DNA of 17,320 bases from Deltaproteobacteria bacterium UBA2385. GTDB lineage: Bacteria > Myxococcota_A > UBA796 > UBA2385. Below are positions 8,144 to 15,924 of this stretch, piece after piece. The notes under the pieces were generated by a model that ran no database searches, was not told the DNA's origin, and was given only the letters and a program-made list of their open reading frames with translations. The translations under genes and the position numbers were made by a program. The stretch's first letter is position 1, and each line of letters starts with the position of its first letter. Location: NCBI GenBank assembly GCA_002343455.1, contig DDSR01000155.1, positions 1-17,320 of the forward strand, in the 5' to 3' direction.

Positions 8144-9025
8144 TTGCCCATCCACGACCTGCCCATCGGCGTCTTCGACTCCGGCGTCGGCGGCTTGACC
8201 GTCCTGGCAGCCATCGCCGGGCTGCTGCCCGACGAGCACCTGCTCTACCTGGGGGACACCGCCCGGGTCCCCTACGGCACCCGCTCGCCCGAGACGGTGG
8301 TGCGCTACTCCGAGCGGGTCGCAGGCCACCTGATGGGCAGGGGCATCAAGGCCCTGGTGGTGGCCTGCAACACCGCCACGACCTGGGCCCTGCCGGCGCT
8401 GGAGGCGACAGGGCGGGAGCACGGGGTCCCCGTCCTGGGGGTCATCGAGCCGGGCATCCAGCACGCGCTGGCCCTGACCCGCTCGGGCCATGTCGCAGTC
8501 ATCGGGACCGAAGGCACCATCCGGGGAGGCCGCTACGCCGACCGGCTCCTCGAGCTGCGGCCCGAGCTGCGGGTCGAGCAGGTCGCCTGCCCCCTCTTCG
8601 TGGGGCTGGCCGAAGAGGGCTGGGCGGGCGACGACCCGATCGCCCTGCTGGCGGCCCGGCGCTACCTGGCCGGGCTGGTCGACGGTCCAGACACCGTCAT
8701 CCTGGGCTGCACCCACTACCCGCTGCTGGAGCCGGCCATCCAGGCGGTGCTCCCCGGCGCCACCCTGGTCGACTCGGCCCAGGCCACCGCCCAGGCGACC
8801 CGCGCGATGCTGCAGGTCCAGGGCCTGCTGCGCCCGGCGGCCGGCGCCCGTCGGGTACACTACCTGGTGACCGACAACGTCGAGCGCTTCGCATCGACGG
8901 CGGCCTCGTTCCTGGGCCACCAGCCCGAGCTGGTCGAAGGCGCCCGCCACCCCGAGCTGGTGGACATCGACGAGCGCGACCACCTCCACTGGCGGTCCGC
9001 CCTGAAAGGACAGCCCGCCGCATGA
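8144..9025 (+). CDS. murI: Glutamate racemase MurI
   Basis: Cofactor-independent racemase that makes D-glutamate for peptidoglycan precursors, in the cytoplasm. All family signatures are present: FDSGVGGLTVL (11-21), LGDTARVPYG (37-46), ACNTA with catalytic Cys75, and GCTHYPLL with catalytic Cys189. I chose the TTG at 8144 because family proteins begin only a few residues before the PIGVFDSGVGG strand; that gives 293 residues. A GTG at 8087 would add 19 residues unlike the family and has no ribosome site. The TTG has only a distant GGAG (10 bases), so the start is less certain than the gene. Its stop overlaps the ftsE start by four bases (ATGA), which makes it the first gene of the wall/division cluster that follows. 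Confidence 0.93.
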   Translation: MPIHDLPIGVFDSGVGGLTVLAAIAGLLPDEHLLYLGDTARVPYGTRSPETVVRYSERVAGHLMGRGIKALVVACNTATTWALPALEATGREHGVPVLGVIEPGIQHALALTRSGHVAVIGTEGTIRGGRYADRLLELRPELRVEQVACPLFVGLAEEGWAGDDPIALLAARRYLAGLVDGPDTVILGCTHYPLLEPAIQAVLPGATLVDSAQATAQATRAMLQVQGLLRPAAGARRVHYLVTDNVERFASTAASFLGHQPELVEGARHPELVDIDERDHLHWRSALKGQPAA

Positions 9026-9675
9026 TCCGCATGTACCATGTGCACAAGCGCTACGGCGAGATCAGCGCCCTGCGGGACATCAACCTGCGGGTCGCCAAGG
9101 GCGAGTTCTGCTACATCACCGGCCCCTCGGGCGCCGGCAAGTCGACCCTGCTGAAGCTGCTCTACGGCGCCGAGCAGCCCAGCGAGGGCAAGATGCTGGT
9201 CGGCGGCGTCGATGTCAGCCGCCTGCCTCCCCGACGGCTGCCGGCCATGCGCCGCAACATGGGGATCGTCTTCCAGGACTTCAAGCTGATCCCCAGCCGC
9301 AACGTGGGCGAGAACGTCGGCCTCGCCCTGGAGGTCATCGGCACCCCGCGCGAGGTGATCGACCGGCGGGTGGCAGCGGTGCTGGCCATCGTCGGCTTGC
9401 GCGGGCGCGGCGGGGAGTACCCGCGCACCCTGTCGGGCGGCGAGCAGCAGCGTGTCGCCGTGGCCCGCGCCATCGTCAACGACCCCTCCATCGTGCTGGC
9501 CGACGAACCTACCGGGAACCTGGACGGGGCCATGGCCATCGAAGTGATGGAGATCCTCCAGTCGATCAACCTGCGGGGCACGACCGTCCTGGTCGCGACC
9601 CACGACGCCGGCCTGATGGAACGCTTCCCCTTTCGCCGCCTGCGCTTCGAGCACGGCAAGCTCGTCCAGAGCTGA
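9022..9675 (+). CDS. ftsE: Cell division ATP-binding protein FtsE
   Basis: Cytoplasmic ATPase of the FtsEX complex, which uses ATP cycles to control septal peptidoglycan hydrolases. It has 217 residues, the usual FtsE length. Visible parts are Walker A GPSGAGKST (34-42), Q-loop Gln85 in VFQDFKLI, signature LSGGEQQR (137-144), Walker B IVLADE (157-162) with D-loop GNLD, and the switch His194 in ATHD. All catalytic residues are intact, so it should be an active ATPase. The ATG lies inside the stop of murI (four-base overlap), and ftsX begins seven bases after the ftsE stop, so the three genes should be translated from one message. Confidence 0.96.
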   Translation: MIRMYHVHKRYGEISALRDINLRVAKGEFCYITGPSGAGKSTLLKLLYGAEQPSEGKMLVGGVDVSRLPPRRLPAMRRNMGIVFQDFKLIPSRNVGENVGLALEVIGTPREVIDRRVAAVLAIVGLRGRGGEYPRTLSGGEQQRVAVARAIVNDPSIVLADEPTGNLDGAMAIEVMEILQSINLRGTTVLVATHDAGLMERFPFRRLRFEHGKLVQS

Positions 9676-9682
9676 GGCCCTC

Positions 9683-10576
9683 GTGCACTCCCTCCGCCAC
9701 ATCGTCCGCAGGGCCATCCGCTCCCTCTGGGAGCACCTGTACCTCAACGTCATGGCCACCCTGGTCATCGGCGCGGCCCTGCTGCTGATCGGCGTCTACC
9801 TGACGGTGCAGTACAACCTCAACGCCATCGTCGACTCCTGGGATCGCGACGTCCACCTCAGCGCCTACTTCCACGAGGACGTCGGCCTGGAGCGCCGCTT
9901 CGCCCTGCGCGACCAGTTCGCCCAGCGGCGCGAGGTGGCGACGGTGCGCTACGTCAGCGAGGCCGACGCCCGCGCCTGGCTGATGGAGCGCGTCCCCGAC
10001 ATCGAGCCCGTGCTGGTCGAGCTGGGCGACAACGCACTGCCCGCCTCGCTGGAGCTGACCCTGGTCTCGACCGAGGCCAGCCCCGAGGCGATCGCCGCCT
10101 TCGCCGCCGAGCTGCAGGGCCCCGACTTCGAGACCATCGACTACGGCCAGGAGTGGGTGGAGCGCTTCAACACCTTCCTCTCCCTGCTGCAGCTCCTCGG
10201 CGCCGTGCTGGGCTCGCTGATCGGCGTGGCGGCGCTCTTCCTGGTGGCGAACACCGTCCACCTGATCGTCTACAACCGCCGGGCCGAGCTGGAGGTGCAG
10301 AAGCTGGTGGGCGCGACGGCGACCTACATCACCGCGCCCTTCCTGATCGAGGGCGCCACGCACGGCCTGCTCGGCAGCGTCGTGGCCGCCCTGGGGCTCT
10401 GGGCGGTCCACCGGGGGCTGGTGGTGCGCCTGCAGGAGGCGCTCCAGCTGGGGCTGGCCGGCGAGCTCAGCTTCCTGCCCGCCAGCTACCTCCTGATGCT
10501 CTTCGTCTTCGGCCTGACCCTGGGCGTCGTCGCCTCCGCCATGAGCGTCCGCCGCTTCCTGGTGCAGGCGCCATGA
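9683..10576 (+). CDS. ftsX: Cell division protein FtsX (ABC-type transmembrane subunit)
   Basis: Membrane partner of FtsE. Its 297 residues show the FtsX plan: a basic cytoplasmic N-terminus, TM1 (about 22-43), a periplasmic domain (about 45-160) that in other bacteria binds the hydrolase activator, TM2 (about 166-190), a cytoplasmic loop with NRRAELEVQKLVGAT, and TM3 (about 215-241) and TM4 (about 268-288) with a short loop between. The start is GTG at 9683, with GAGG five bases upstream overlapping the ftsE stop. The envC-like gene begins inside the ftsX stop (ATGA, 10573-10576). This supports direct production of FtsE, FtsX and the activator in proportion. Confidence 0.95.
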   Translation: MHSLRHIVRRAIRSLWEHLYLNVMATLVIGAALLLIGVYLTVQYNLNAIVDSWDRDVHLSAYFHEDVGLERRFALRDQFAQRREVATVRYVSEADARAWLMERVPDIEPVLVELGDNALPASLELTLVSTEASPEAIAAFAAELQGPDFETIDYGQEWVERFNTFLSLLQLLGAVLGSLIGVAALFLVANTVHLIVYNRRAELEVQKLVGATATYITAPFLIEGATHGLLGSVVAALGLWAVHRGLVVRLQEALQLGLAGELSFLPASYLLMLFVFGLTLGVVASAMSVRRFLVQAP

Positions 10577-11682
10577 GCGCTCCCCTGCTCGCCCTGCTGC
10601 TGGTCCTGACCCGCCCCTCGCCGGGCCAGCCCGACCCGATGTACGAGCTGGAGGCCGCCCGGACCGAGGAGCGCGGCATCCTGGAGCAGCTGAACACCCT
10701 GGACCGCGAACTCCAGGCCGTTCGGGAGCAGCGCGAGGGCATCCAGGAGCGCCTCGCGATGATGGAGGACGGGGTCCGCCAGCAAGAGGACATCGCCGCC
10801 AGCGCCCAGGCCCTGCTGGAGCAGCGCCGACCCCAGGTCAAGGCCCGGCTCGGCGCGCTCTACCGCCTGCACCGCCGCGGGCTGGCGCGCATCATCTTCG
10901 GGGCCGAGGATCCCGCCGAGCTGCGGCGCCGCTCGGCCTACCTGCTGGCGATCCTCCAGGCCGACCTCGCCCGGATCCGGGGCTTCAGCCAGGCCATCGC
11001 CGACCGCTCGACGGCCCGAGAGGCGGTCGAGAAGGACCGGATGGCGATGACGGCCCTGCGCGCCGAGCTGCAGCTGCAGGAGGCCGAGCTGCGCGAGCAG
11101 CGGGCCCGCCGGATGTCGATGCTGGACGACATCCGCACCCGCCGCGCCCTGAGCTACCGCGCGCTGGCCGAGTACGACCAGGTCAGCCAGGGCATGGACC
11201 GACGCCTGACGGCGATGGGCGGCAGCGCCGAGGAGATCACCCGCCAGGTCCGCACGATCAACCCCGAGGGCAGCTTTCGGGCGCTCTACGGGCGGCTGCC
11301 CTGGCCCACCACCGGCCGCCTCACCCGCCGCTTCGGGCCGTACACGGACGCGATCAACAACCAGCAGTACGACAGCTCCGGGGTCGAGATCACGACGGAG
11401 TTCGGCACGCCCTTCCGGGCGGTCTTCGACGGCGAGGTCAAGCTGGCCGACTTCGTGCCCGGCTACGGCCTGACGGTGGGGATCGAGCACGGCCCCTACA
11501 CGACCATCTACAGCCACGCCGAGAGCGTCGCCGTGCGGGTCGGAGACACCGTGCGCTCGGGGGACACCCTCGGCGTCGTCGGCAACACCGGGCTGACCGA
11601 CGGTCGCAGCCACGTCATGGGCTTCGAGATCCGCTACAACGGCGCGCCCCAGGATCCCCTCCCCTGGCTGACCCCCCGATGA
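10573..11682 (+). CDS. envC: EnvC-like murein hydrolase activator: coiled coil plus degenerate LytM (M23) domain
   Basis: Predicted periplasmic partner of FtsEX, 369 residues. A short hydrophobic signal (about 1-18) is followed by a long charged coiled coil (about 23-105 and 115-225) and a C-terminal M23/LytM-fold domain (about 240-367; FGTPFRAVFDGEV, GYGLTVGIEHG, VGDTVRSGDTLGVVGNTG). In active M23 peptidases zinc is held by HxxxD and HxH motifs. Here the first motif reads SSGVE (Ser268, Glu272) and the second reads HVM (His347, Met349), so the zinc site looks lost. EnvC of E. coli is degenerate in the same way and activates amidases instead of cutting peptidoglycan itself, so the same role is inferred. 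The start overlaps the ftsX stop. The alternative reading as an active peptidase is unlikely. Confidence 0.88.
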   Translation: MSAPLLALLLVLTRPSPGQPDPMYELEAARTEERGILEQLNTLDRELQAVREQREGIQERLAMMEDGVRQQEDIAASAQALLEQRRPQVKARLGALYRLHRRGLARIIFGAEDPAELRRRSAYLLAILQADLARIRGFSQAIADRSTAREAVEKDRMAMTALRAELQLQEAELREQRARRMSMLDDIRTRRALSYRALAEYDQVSQGMDRRLTAMGGSAEEITRQVRTINPEGSFRALYGRLPWPTTGRLTRRFGPYTDAINNQQYDSSGVEITTEFGTPFRAVFDGEVKLADFVPGYGLTVGIEHGPYTTIYSHAESVAVRVGDTVRSGDTLGVVGNTGLTDGRSHVMGFEIRYNGAPQDPLPWLTPR

Positions 11683-11695
11683 CGGCGCGGCGGCC

Positions 11696-13009
11696 ATGAG
11701 CCGGCGCCTCTCGCCCCTGCTGCTGCCGGTGGCGATGCTGGCGGCCAGCCTGGGCCTGGGGGGCGGCGCGCTGGTCACCCGGGCCGCCCAGGCGCAGGGT
11801 CAGGATCGCTACGAAGGCCTCGCCACCCTGGCGCGGGTGATGGCCCAGATCGAGGCGCGCCACGTCTCCTCACCCTCGTCTTCCCAGCTGATCGCCTCGG
11901 CCATCCGCGGCATGGCCGGCGACCTCGACCCCCACTCCTCCTGGATGGAGCCCCAGCAGTGGGAGCAGCTCCAGGAGAGCACCGAGGGGCGCTGGTCGGG
12001 GGTGGGGCTGATCACCGGCCTGGACGGGCAGGACGATGTGGTCAAGCGCGCGCTGGAGGGCGGGCCGGCCTGGCTGGCGGGGGTGCGGCGCGGCGACCGG
12101 ATCGTGCGCATCGACGGCCAGGAGGTCGAGGGCCTGGGCAGCGAGGAGCTGCGGGCGCTCTTCGGCGGCGAGCGCGGGCAGGCCCTCCGCCTGGAGGTGC
12201 TCCGCGGCGAGGAGGTGCTGGTCTTGAGCGTGGTGCGCGACCAGGTCTTCGCGCCCTCGGTCGAGCTCGCCCGCCTGGACGAGCGCCACGCCTACGCCCG
12301 CATCTCGCAGTTCCAGCGGCGCACCTCGGCCGAGCTGGTCCACGGCCTCGCCCGGCTGGAGCGGGAGGGGGGGCCGATCGAGGGGCTGGTCCTGGACCTG
12401 CGCGACAACCCCGGCGGGCTGATGGACGAGGCGGTCGAGGTGGTCGATCTCTTCATCGGCGAGGGGGCCATCGTCGAGACGCGCGACCGCAGCGGCGCGG
12501 TGACCGAGGCCCATCGCGGCAGCCCCCAGGTGACCGACCGGGCCATCCCCCTGGTCGTCCTGATCAACGGCTCCTCGGCCAGCGCGGCCGAGGTCGTGGC
12601 CGGGGCCATGCAGGACCTGGGACGGGCGCGCGTGGTCGGCACCCCCAGCTACGGCAAGGGCAGCGTGCAGATGGTCAGCGTCTTCGAGGACGGCTCGGCC
12701 TTGCGGCTGACGGTGGCCCGCTACCACCTGCCCGGGGGGCGCACCCTGGAGCCCGGGGACGGCGTCCAGCCCGACTCCCTCGTGCGGCTGGCCACCGACG
12801 CCAGCCGGGCTCGTGAGCGCGTCGAGGCCGTCCGGCTGGCCCTCCCCCCTGCCCAGGCCGAGCAGCTGGGCCGCGACCTGGAGCAGCTGCTGGCCCCCGA
12901 AGGGACCCTCCCCGAGCCTCCCATCGACTGGGATCTGCCCGTCGAGGAGCGCGCCCTCTCCGACCTCCAGGTCCAGGCCGCATGGGAACTCCTACGCAGC
13001 GGGAGCTGA
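11696..13009 (+). CDS. ctpA: Carboxyl-terminal processing protease CtpA (S41 family)
   Basis: Periplasmic Ser/Lys protease of 437 residues, typical for CtpA/CtpB. It has a signal peptide (1 to about 34, cleavage near AQA-QG), an N-terminal helical part (DLDPHSSWM, 76-84), a PDZ domain (about 95-185; GVRRGDRIVRIDGQEV) and an S41 core. The core includes LVLDLRDNPGG, INGSSASAAE with predicted nucleophile Ser294, and YGKGSVQ with general base Lys321. Both catalytic residues are present. In Pseudomonas and other proteobacteria CtpA sits beside an EnvC-like gene, and related proteases control cell-wall hydrolases, so it may limit hydrolase activity here. It starts 13 bases after the envC-like stop, with no clear ribosome site. 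Its 3' end overlaps the next gene by 28 bases. Confidence 0.95.
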   Translation: MSRRLSPLLLPVAMLAASLGLGGGALVTRAAQAQGQDRYEGLATLARVMAQIEARHVSSPSSSQLIASAIRGMAGDLDPHSSWMEPQQWEQLQESTEGRWSGVGLITGLDGQDDVVKRALEGGPAWLAGVRRGDRIVRIDGQEVEGLGSEELRALFGGERGQALRLEVLRGEEVLVLSVVRDQVFAPSVELARLDERHAYARISQFQRRTSAELVHGLARLEREGGPIEGLVLDLRDNPGGLMDEAVEVVDLFIGEGAIVETRDRSGAVTEAHRGSPQVTDRAIPLVVLINGSSASAAEVVAGAMQDLGRARVVGTPSYGKGSVQMVSVFEDGSALRLTVARYHLPGGRTLEPGDGVQPDSLVRLATDASRARERVEAVRLALPPAQAEQLGRDLEQLLAPEGTLPEPPIDWDLPVEERALSDLQVQAAWELLRSGS

Positions 13010-14016
13010 GGGGAGGGCTCCTCGGCCTGGGGCTGGCGCTTGGCGTGATCGGCCTGGGGCTGAGCGTGGCGCCGTGGCTGGCCGGGGAGGTGGTCGAGCG
13101 CCGACGCGGTGGCCAGGCCGGCGCGGAGGAGCGGGATCCTCAGGCCGTGCGCGCCTACCTCAGCGAGGCTTTGAGCGCCGAGGGGCTCCAGCGGAAGAGC
13201 TCGGTCGAGCAGGCGCCCGGCCGACGCTCCGAGGTCTGGCAGACCCAGCCGGGCACGGAGATGGAGGCCCTGCTCGACCGGCTGGCCGAGCGCGCCCGGG
13301 CGGCAGGAGTCGAACAACACGGCCAGGTGCGCGACGAGCTGGATGGGCTGCTTCGGACCTGGGCCGGCTCGGTCGCGGTCGACGAGGTGCTGATCCTGCC
13401 CGCCCTGCCGGCGGACACCCCTCCCCCGCCTTCGCCCAACCGCCGGATCAGGCCGTTGCTGGCCATCGTGATCGCCGGGCTCGGCGAGGTCGCCGCTGCC
13501 GAGCTGGTCTCGACGCCGCTGCCCTTGTCGGTGGCGATCCGGCCGACCCGGCCCGCCTCGCTACGGGTCGCCCGGGACGCCGCCCTGGCCTGGCAAGAGG
13601 TCCTGGCCGACCTCCGAGAGAGCGAGCTCAGCCCGGCCGAGGCGCGCGCGGCGCTCCCCTTCTGCACGGGGCTGCTGACGGGCGAGCTCTCCAGCGGCGC
13701 CCTGCAGGGCCTGGATCTGGACACGGTCCTGCTCGCGCCCGAGTCCTCCAACGCGACGCCCGGGCACGCCCTGCTGGTCCGCGGGGCCTGGATGGCCCGG
13801 CAGCGGGCCCTGGACGACCTCCTGGCGCGGCTGAGCCACCTCGCGGCGCAGCGGGGCCACACCACCCTGGTCATCGAGCACGACGCGCCCGCCCTGCCCG
13901 GGCTGCTGCGCTGGGCCCAGGAGACCGGCGCGAGCCGCTATCGGCTGGTGCAGGCCAGCGAGATCGTCCGCCCCGTCGAGCTGGTCGGCGGACGCGAGGA
14001 GCTGGTTCGGCCCTGA
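12982..14016 (+). CDS. Divergent polysaccharide deacetylase family protein (YibQ-like), catalytic motif lost
   Basis: A 344-residue protein with an N-terminal membrane anchor or uncleaved signal (about 12-33), a charged and Pro-rich linker, and a C-terminal domain (about 157-333) of the divergent polysaccharide deacetylase/YibQ family. LLAIVIAGLGEVAAAEL, STPLPLSVAIRP and AQETGASRYRLVQASEI match its pattern. Family members usually read VIDDLG; here it is VIAGLG (Ala165-Gly166), so the acidic metal-binding pair is absent. The HLPM-type motif is also not found (EVLADL at 206-211). A non-enzymatic role is likely. The family often follows envC and ctpA in proteobacteria, as here. The ATG at 12982 lies inside ctpA in another frame, and no better start was found. 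Confidence 0.78.
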   Translation: MGTPTQRELRGGLLGLGLALGVIGLGLSVAPWLAGEVVERRRGGQAGAEERDPQAVRAYLSEALSAEGLQRKSSVEQAPGRRSEVWQTQPGTEMEALLDRLAERARAAGVEQHGQVRDELDGLLRTWAGSVAVDEVLILPALPADTPPPPSPNRRIRPLLAIVIAGLGEVAAAELVSTPLPLSVAIRPTRPASLRVARDAALAWQEVLADLRESELSPAEARAALPFCTGLLTGELSSGALQGLDLDTVLLAPESSNATPGHALLVRGAWMARQRALDDLLARLSHLAAQRGHTTLVIEHDAPALPGLLRWAQETGASRYRLVQASEIVRPVELVGGREELVRP

Positions 14017-14035
14017 GGGTCCTCTTGGCTCTCAG
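14013..14035. terminator. Hairpin over both stop codons of convergent genes
   Basis: CTGAGGG at 14013-14019 can pair with CTCTCAG at 14029-14035 (seven pairs, one of them G-T) around a nine-base loop. It covers the stop codons of the yibQ-like gene and of the convergent small lipoprotein gene, which are 15 bases apart. This is a plausible two-way terminator for both transcription units, though no T-tract follows. Confidence 0.35.
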
Positions 14036-14463
14036 TCGCTGTCTACCCGGAAGCTGTAGGGATCGTCCTCACCGCGCTGCGGAGCCGTGCAGGTGTTCTG
14101 CTTCATGTCTACGGCTTCGATGAAGTAGCGCATGCCGCCCGATCTGACCTCTTCCCCGGGGATGTCGCCGGACCACTCGTCTTCGGCGCCCGCCACCATG
14201 GCGAACTCCTTCCAGGTGGAGCTGGTCTCCTTGCGGTAGTAGACCCGCACCGAGAAGACGCCCGTGTCGTTGTCGGTCACCATCGCGGAGATGGTCACCG
14301 GCTCACCCAGGGGCTGAGCGGTCTCAATTGGCGTGTGGGTGATGGTCGGGCAGATGGTGTCCTCTTCCGGCTCGGCGGTGTCGCCCGTGTCGGTTCCACC
14401 ATCGGCCACCTTGGAAGATCCGCCATCGCAGGCGAGAAACAGGGACAGGGCGAGCGTCAGCAT
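14032..14463 (-). CDS. Small Ig-like lipoprotein of unknown function
   Basis: A 143-residue predicted lipoprotein. The ATG at 14463 has a strong GGAGGAG upstream at good spacing. The very short hydrophobic N-terminus lacks the usual Lys/Arg and ends in FLAC (Cys12), so the signal is less typical than in the other lipoproteins here. An Asp/Gly/Thr/Glu linker (DGGTDTGDTAEPEED) leads into a beta-rich domain of about 100 residues, with strands such as EPVTISAMVTDNDTGVFSVRVYYR and MRYFIEAVDMKQNTC. This resembles an Ig or fibronectin-III sandwich. Two Cys (in TICPT and QNTCTA) might form a disulfide. Asp directly follows the lipobox Cys. The gene starts 34 bases after rimO ends and is probably co-transcribed with it. 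No function is recognised. Confidence 0.75.
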   Translation of the reverse strand: MLTLALSLFLACDGGSSKVADGGTDTGDTAEPEEDTICPTITHTPIETAQPLGEPVTISAMVTDNDTGVFSVRVYYRKETSSTWKEFAMVAGAEDEWSGDIPGEEVRSGGMRYFIEAVDMKQNTCTAPQRGEDDPYSFRVDSD

Positions 14464-14497
14464 CAGGGTCTCCTCCAGAGTTCCGTGCCCCCGTAGA

Positions 14498-15850
14498 CTA
14501 CGCGCGTTCGGTCCCGTCGACAAGTTGACCGACAAGATCGTGCTCGGCCGCCTGAGTGATGCGCACCTGGACGAAGCGGCCGGGGAGCGCGGCCGGGCCG
14601 GGGCCATCCAGGTAGACGACCCCGTCGATCTCCGGGGCCTGGCTCTGCATCCGGGCCACCATCAGGCGCGGGTCCTGCTCGTCGGGGCCGTCGATCAGGA
14701 CCCGGACCGTCTTGCCGACCCAGCGACGCAGGGCCTGGCCGCTGATCTCGGCCTGGGCCTCCATCAAGATGCGCTGCCGCTCCAGCTTGACGGGCTCGGG
14801 GACCTGGTCGGGCAGCGTGGCGGCGTCGGTGCCCTCCTCCTGGCAGTAGGTGAAGACGCCGACCCGCTCGAAGCGCTGTTGCCGCACGAAGTCGAGCAGC
14901 TCGGCGAAGTCCTGCTCGGTCTCGCCGGGGAAGCCGACGATGAAGGTCGTGCGGATGGCGATGCCCGGGACGTGGCGCCGCACCCGCTCCAGGATGCGCT
15001 CCTGGCCCGCGCGGGTCACACCGCGACGCATCGCCTTGAGCATCGGCCCGCTGGCGTGCTGCAGCGGCATGTCCAGGTAGGTGCAGACCTTGGGCTCGTC
15101 CGCGATGGCCGAGAGCAGGCTGGCGGGCAGGCCGATCGGGTAGGCGTAGTGCAGGCGGATCCACTCCAGGCCGTCCACCCGCGCCAGGGCCCGCAGCAGG
15201 GCGCCGAGGTCGTTGCCATCGCCGAGATCTCGCCCGTAGGCGGTCGAGTCCTGGCTGACGAGGTTCAGCTCGACCGCCCCCTGGGCGACCAGGCTGCGCG
15301 CCTCGGCCACCAGCGAGTCCACCGTGCGGCTGCGCATCTTGCCGCGCAGGGTCGGGATGATGCAGAAGGTGCAGCGGTGATCGCAGCCCTCGCTGATCTT
15401 CAGCCAGGCGCTGTGGCTCTTCCAGGAGTTCAGGCGCGGGGCCAGCTCGTCGTGGATGTAGAGCGGGGTGTCGACATGGCTGCGGGGCAGCTCGCCCTTT
15501 CGGGCCGCCAGGACCTGGGCGATGCGGTGGTACTCGCCGGTGCCCAGGAAGTGGTCGACCTCGGGGAGCTCGTCCTCCAGCGCGGCGCCGAAGCGCTGCA
15601 CCATGCAGCCGGTGACCACCAGCTTGCGGCACTGCCCGCTCTCCTTGAAGCCGGCCATGCGCAGCACGGTCTCGATCGACTCCTCGGTCGCCGGCTGGAT
15701 GAATGAGCAGGTGTTGACGACGATGACGTCGGCCTGCTCGGGCGCGTCGACGAGCTGGTGCCCCTGCCCCAGCAAGGAGCCGACCATCACCTCGCTGTCG
15801 ACCCGGTTCTTGGGACAGCCGAGGCTGACCAGATGTACCCGCTCTGCCAT
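14498..15850 (-). CDS. rimO: Ribosomal protein S12 methylthiotransferase RimO
   Basis: Radical SAM enzyme that adds a methylthio group to an Asp of ribosomal protein S12, in the cytoplasm. From the ATG at 15850 (GGGAG nine bases upstream) the protein has 450 residues, the usual size. The N-terminal MTTase domain carries the cluster cysteines Cys12 (SLGCPKN), Cys48 (NTCSF) and Cys82 (TGCMVQR). The radical SAM core has C156-x3-C160-x2-C163 (GCDHRCTFC). YLDMPLQHAS and TTFIVGFPGETEQDF follow, and a TRAM-like domain closes the protein (about 380-445). SLGCPKNRVDSE marks RimO rather than MiaB. It lies 74 bases downstream of lolA on the same strand, with a hairpin-forming sequence between them, and upstream of the small lipoprotein. 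Confidence 0.96.
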   Translation of the reverse strand: MAERVHLVSLGCPKNRVDSEVMVGSLLGQGHQLVDAPEQADVIVVNTCSFIQPATEESIETVLRMAGFKESGQCRKLVVTGCMVQRFGAALEDELPEVDHFLGTGEYHRIAQVLAARKGELPRSHVDTPLYIHDELAPRLNSWKSHSAWLKISEGCDHRCTFCIIPTLRGKMRSRTVDSLVAEARSLVAQGAVELNLVSQDSTAYGRDLGDGNDLGALLRALARVDGLEWIRLHYAYPIGLPASLLSAIADEPKVCTYLDMPLQHASGPMLKAMRRGVTRAGQERILERVRRHVPGIAIRTTFIVGFPGETEQDFAELLDFVRQQRFERVGVFTYCQEEGTDAATLPDQVPEPVKLERQRILMEAQAEISGQALRRWVGKTVRVLIDGPDEQDPRLMVARMQSQAPEIDGVVYLDGPGPAALPGRFVQVRITQAAEHDLVGQLVDGTERA

Positions 15851-15875
15851 GTCTTCACGCTCCCAGGGCCGCCCT

Positions 15876-15903
15876 CTACCCCGGTCGACGAAGGCTGGGG
15901 TAG
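15876..15903 (-). terminator. Hairpin between lolA and rimO
   Basis: CTACCCC at 15876-15882 and GGGGTAG at 15897-15903 form a perfect seven-pair stem with a 14-base loop in the 74-base gap after lolA and before rimO. No T-run follows, so it could be a partial terminator, an mRNA-processing or stability element, or chance. Confidence 0.3.
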
Positions 15904-15924
15904 CGCCCGACCGAGCCGCCGAGC

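Noticed and set aside
7213..9021. Long plus-strand frame extending upstream of ftsE
   Set aside because: It only becomes FtsE from the ATG at 9022; the part before it is a shadow of nadD and murI and has no homologous look.
14464..14607. Upstream extension of the small lipoprotein by 48 residues
   Set aside because: It would overlap rimO and bury the signal peptide; the ATG at 14463 has a strong GGAGGAG ribosome site.
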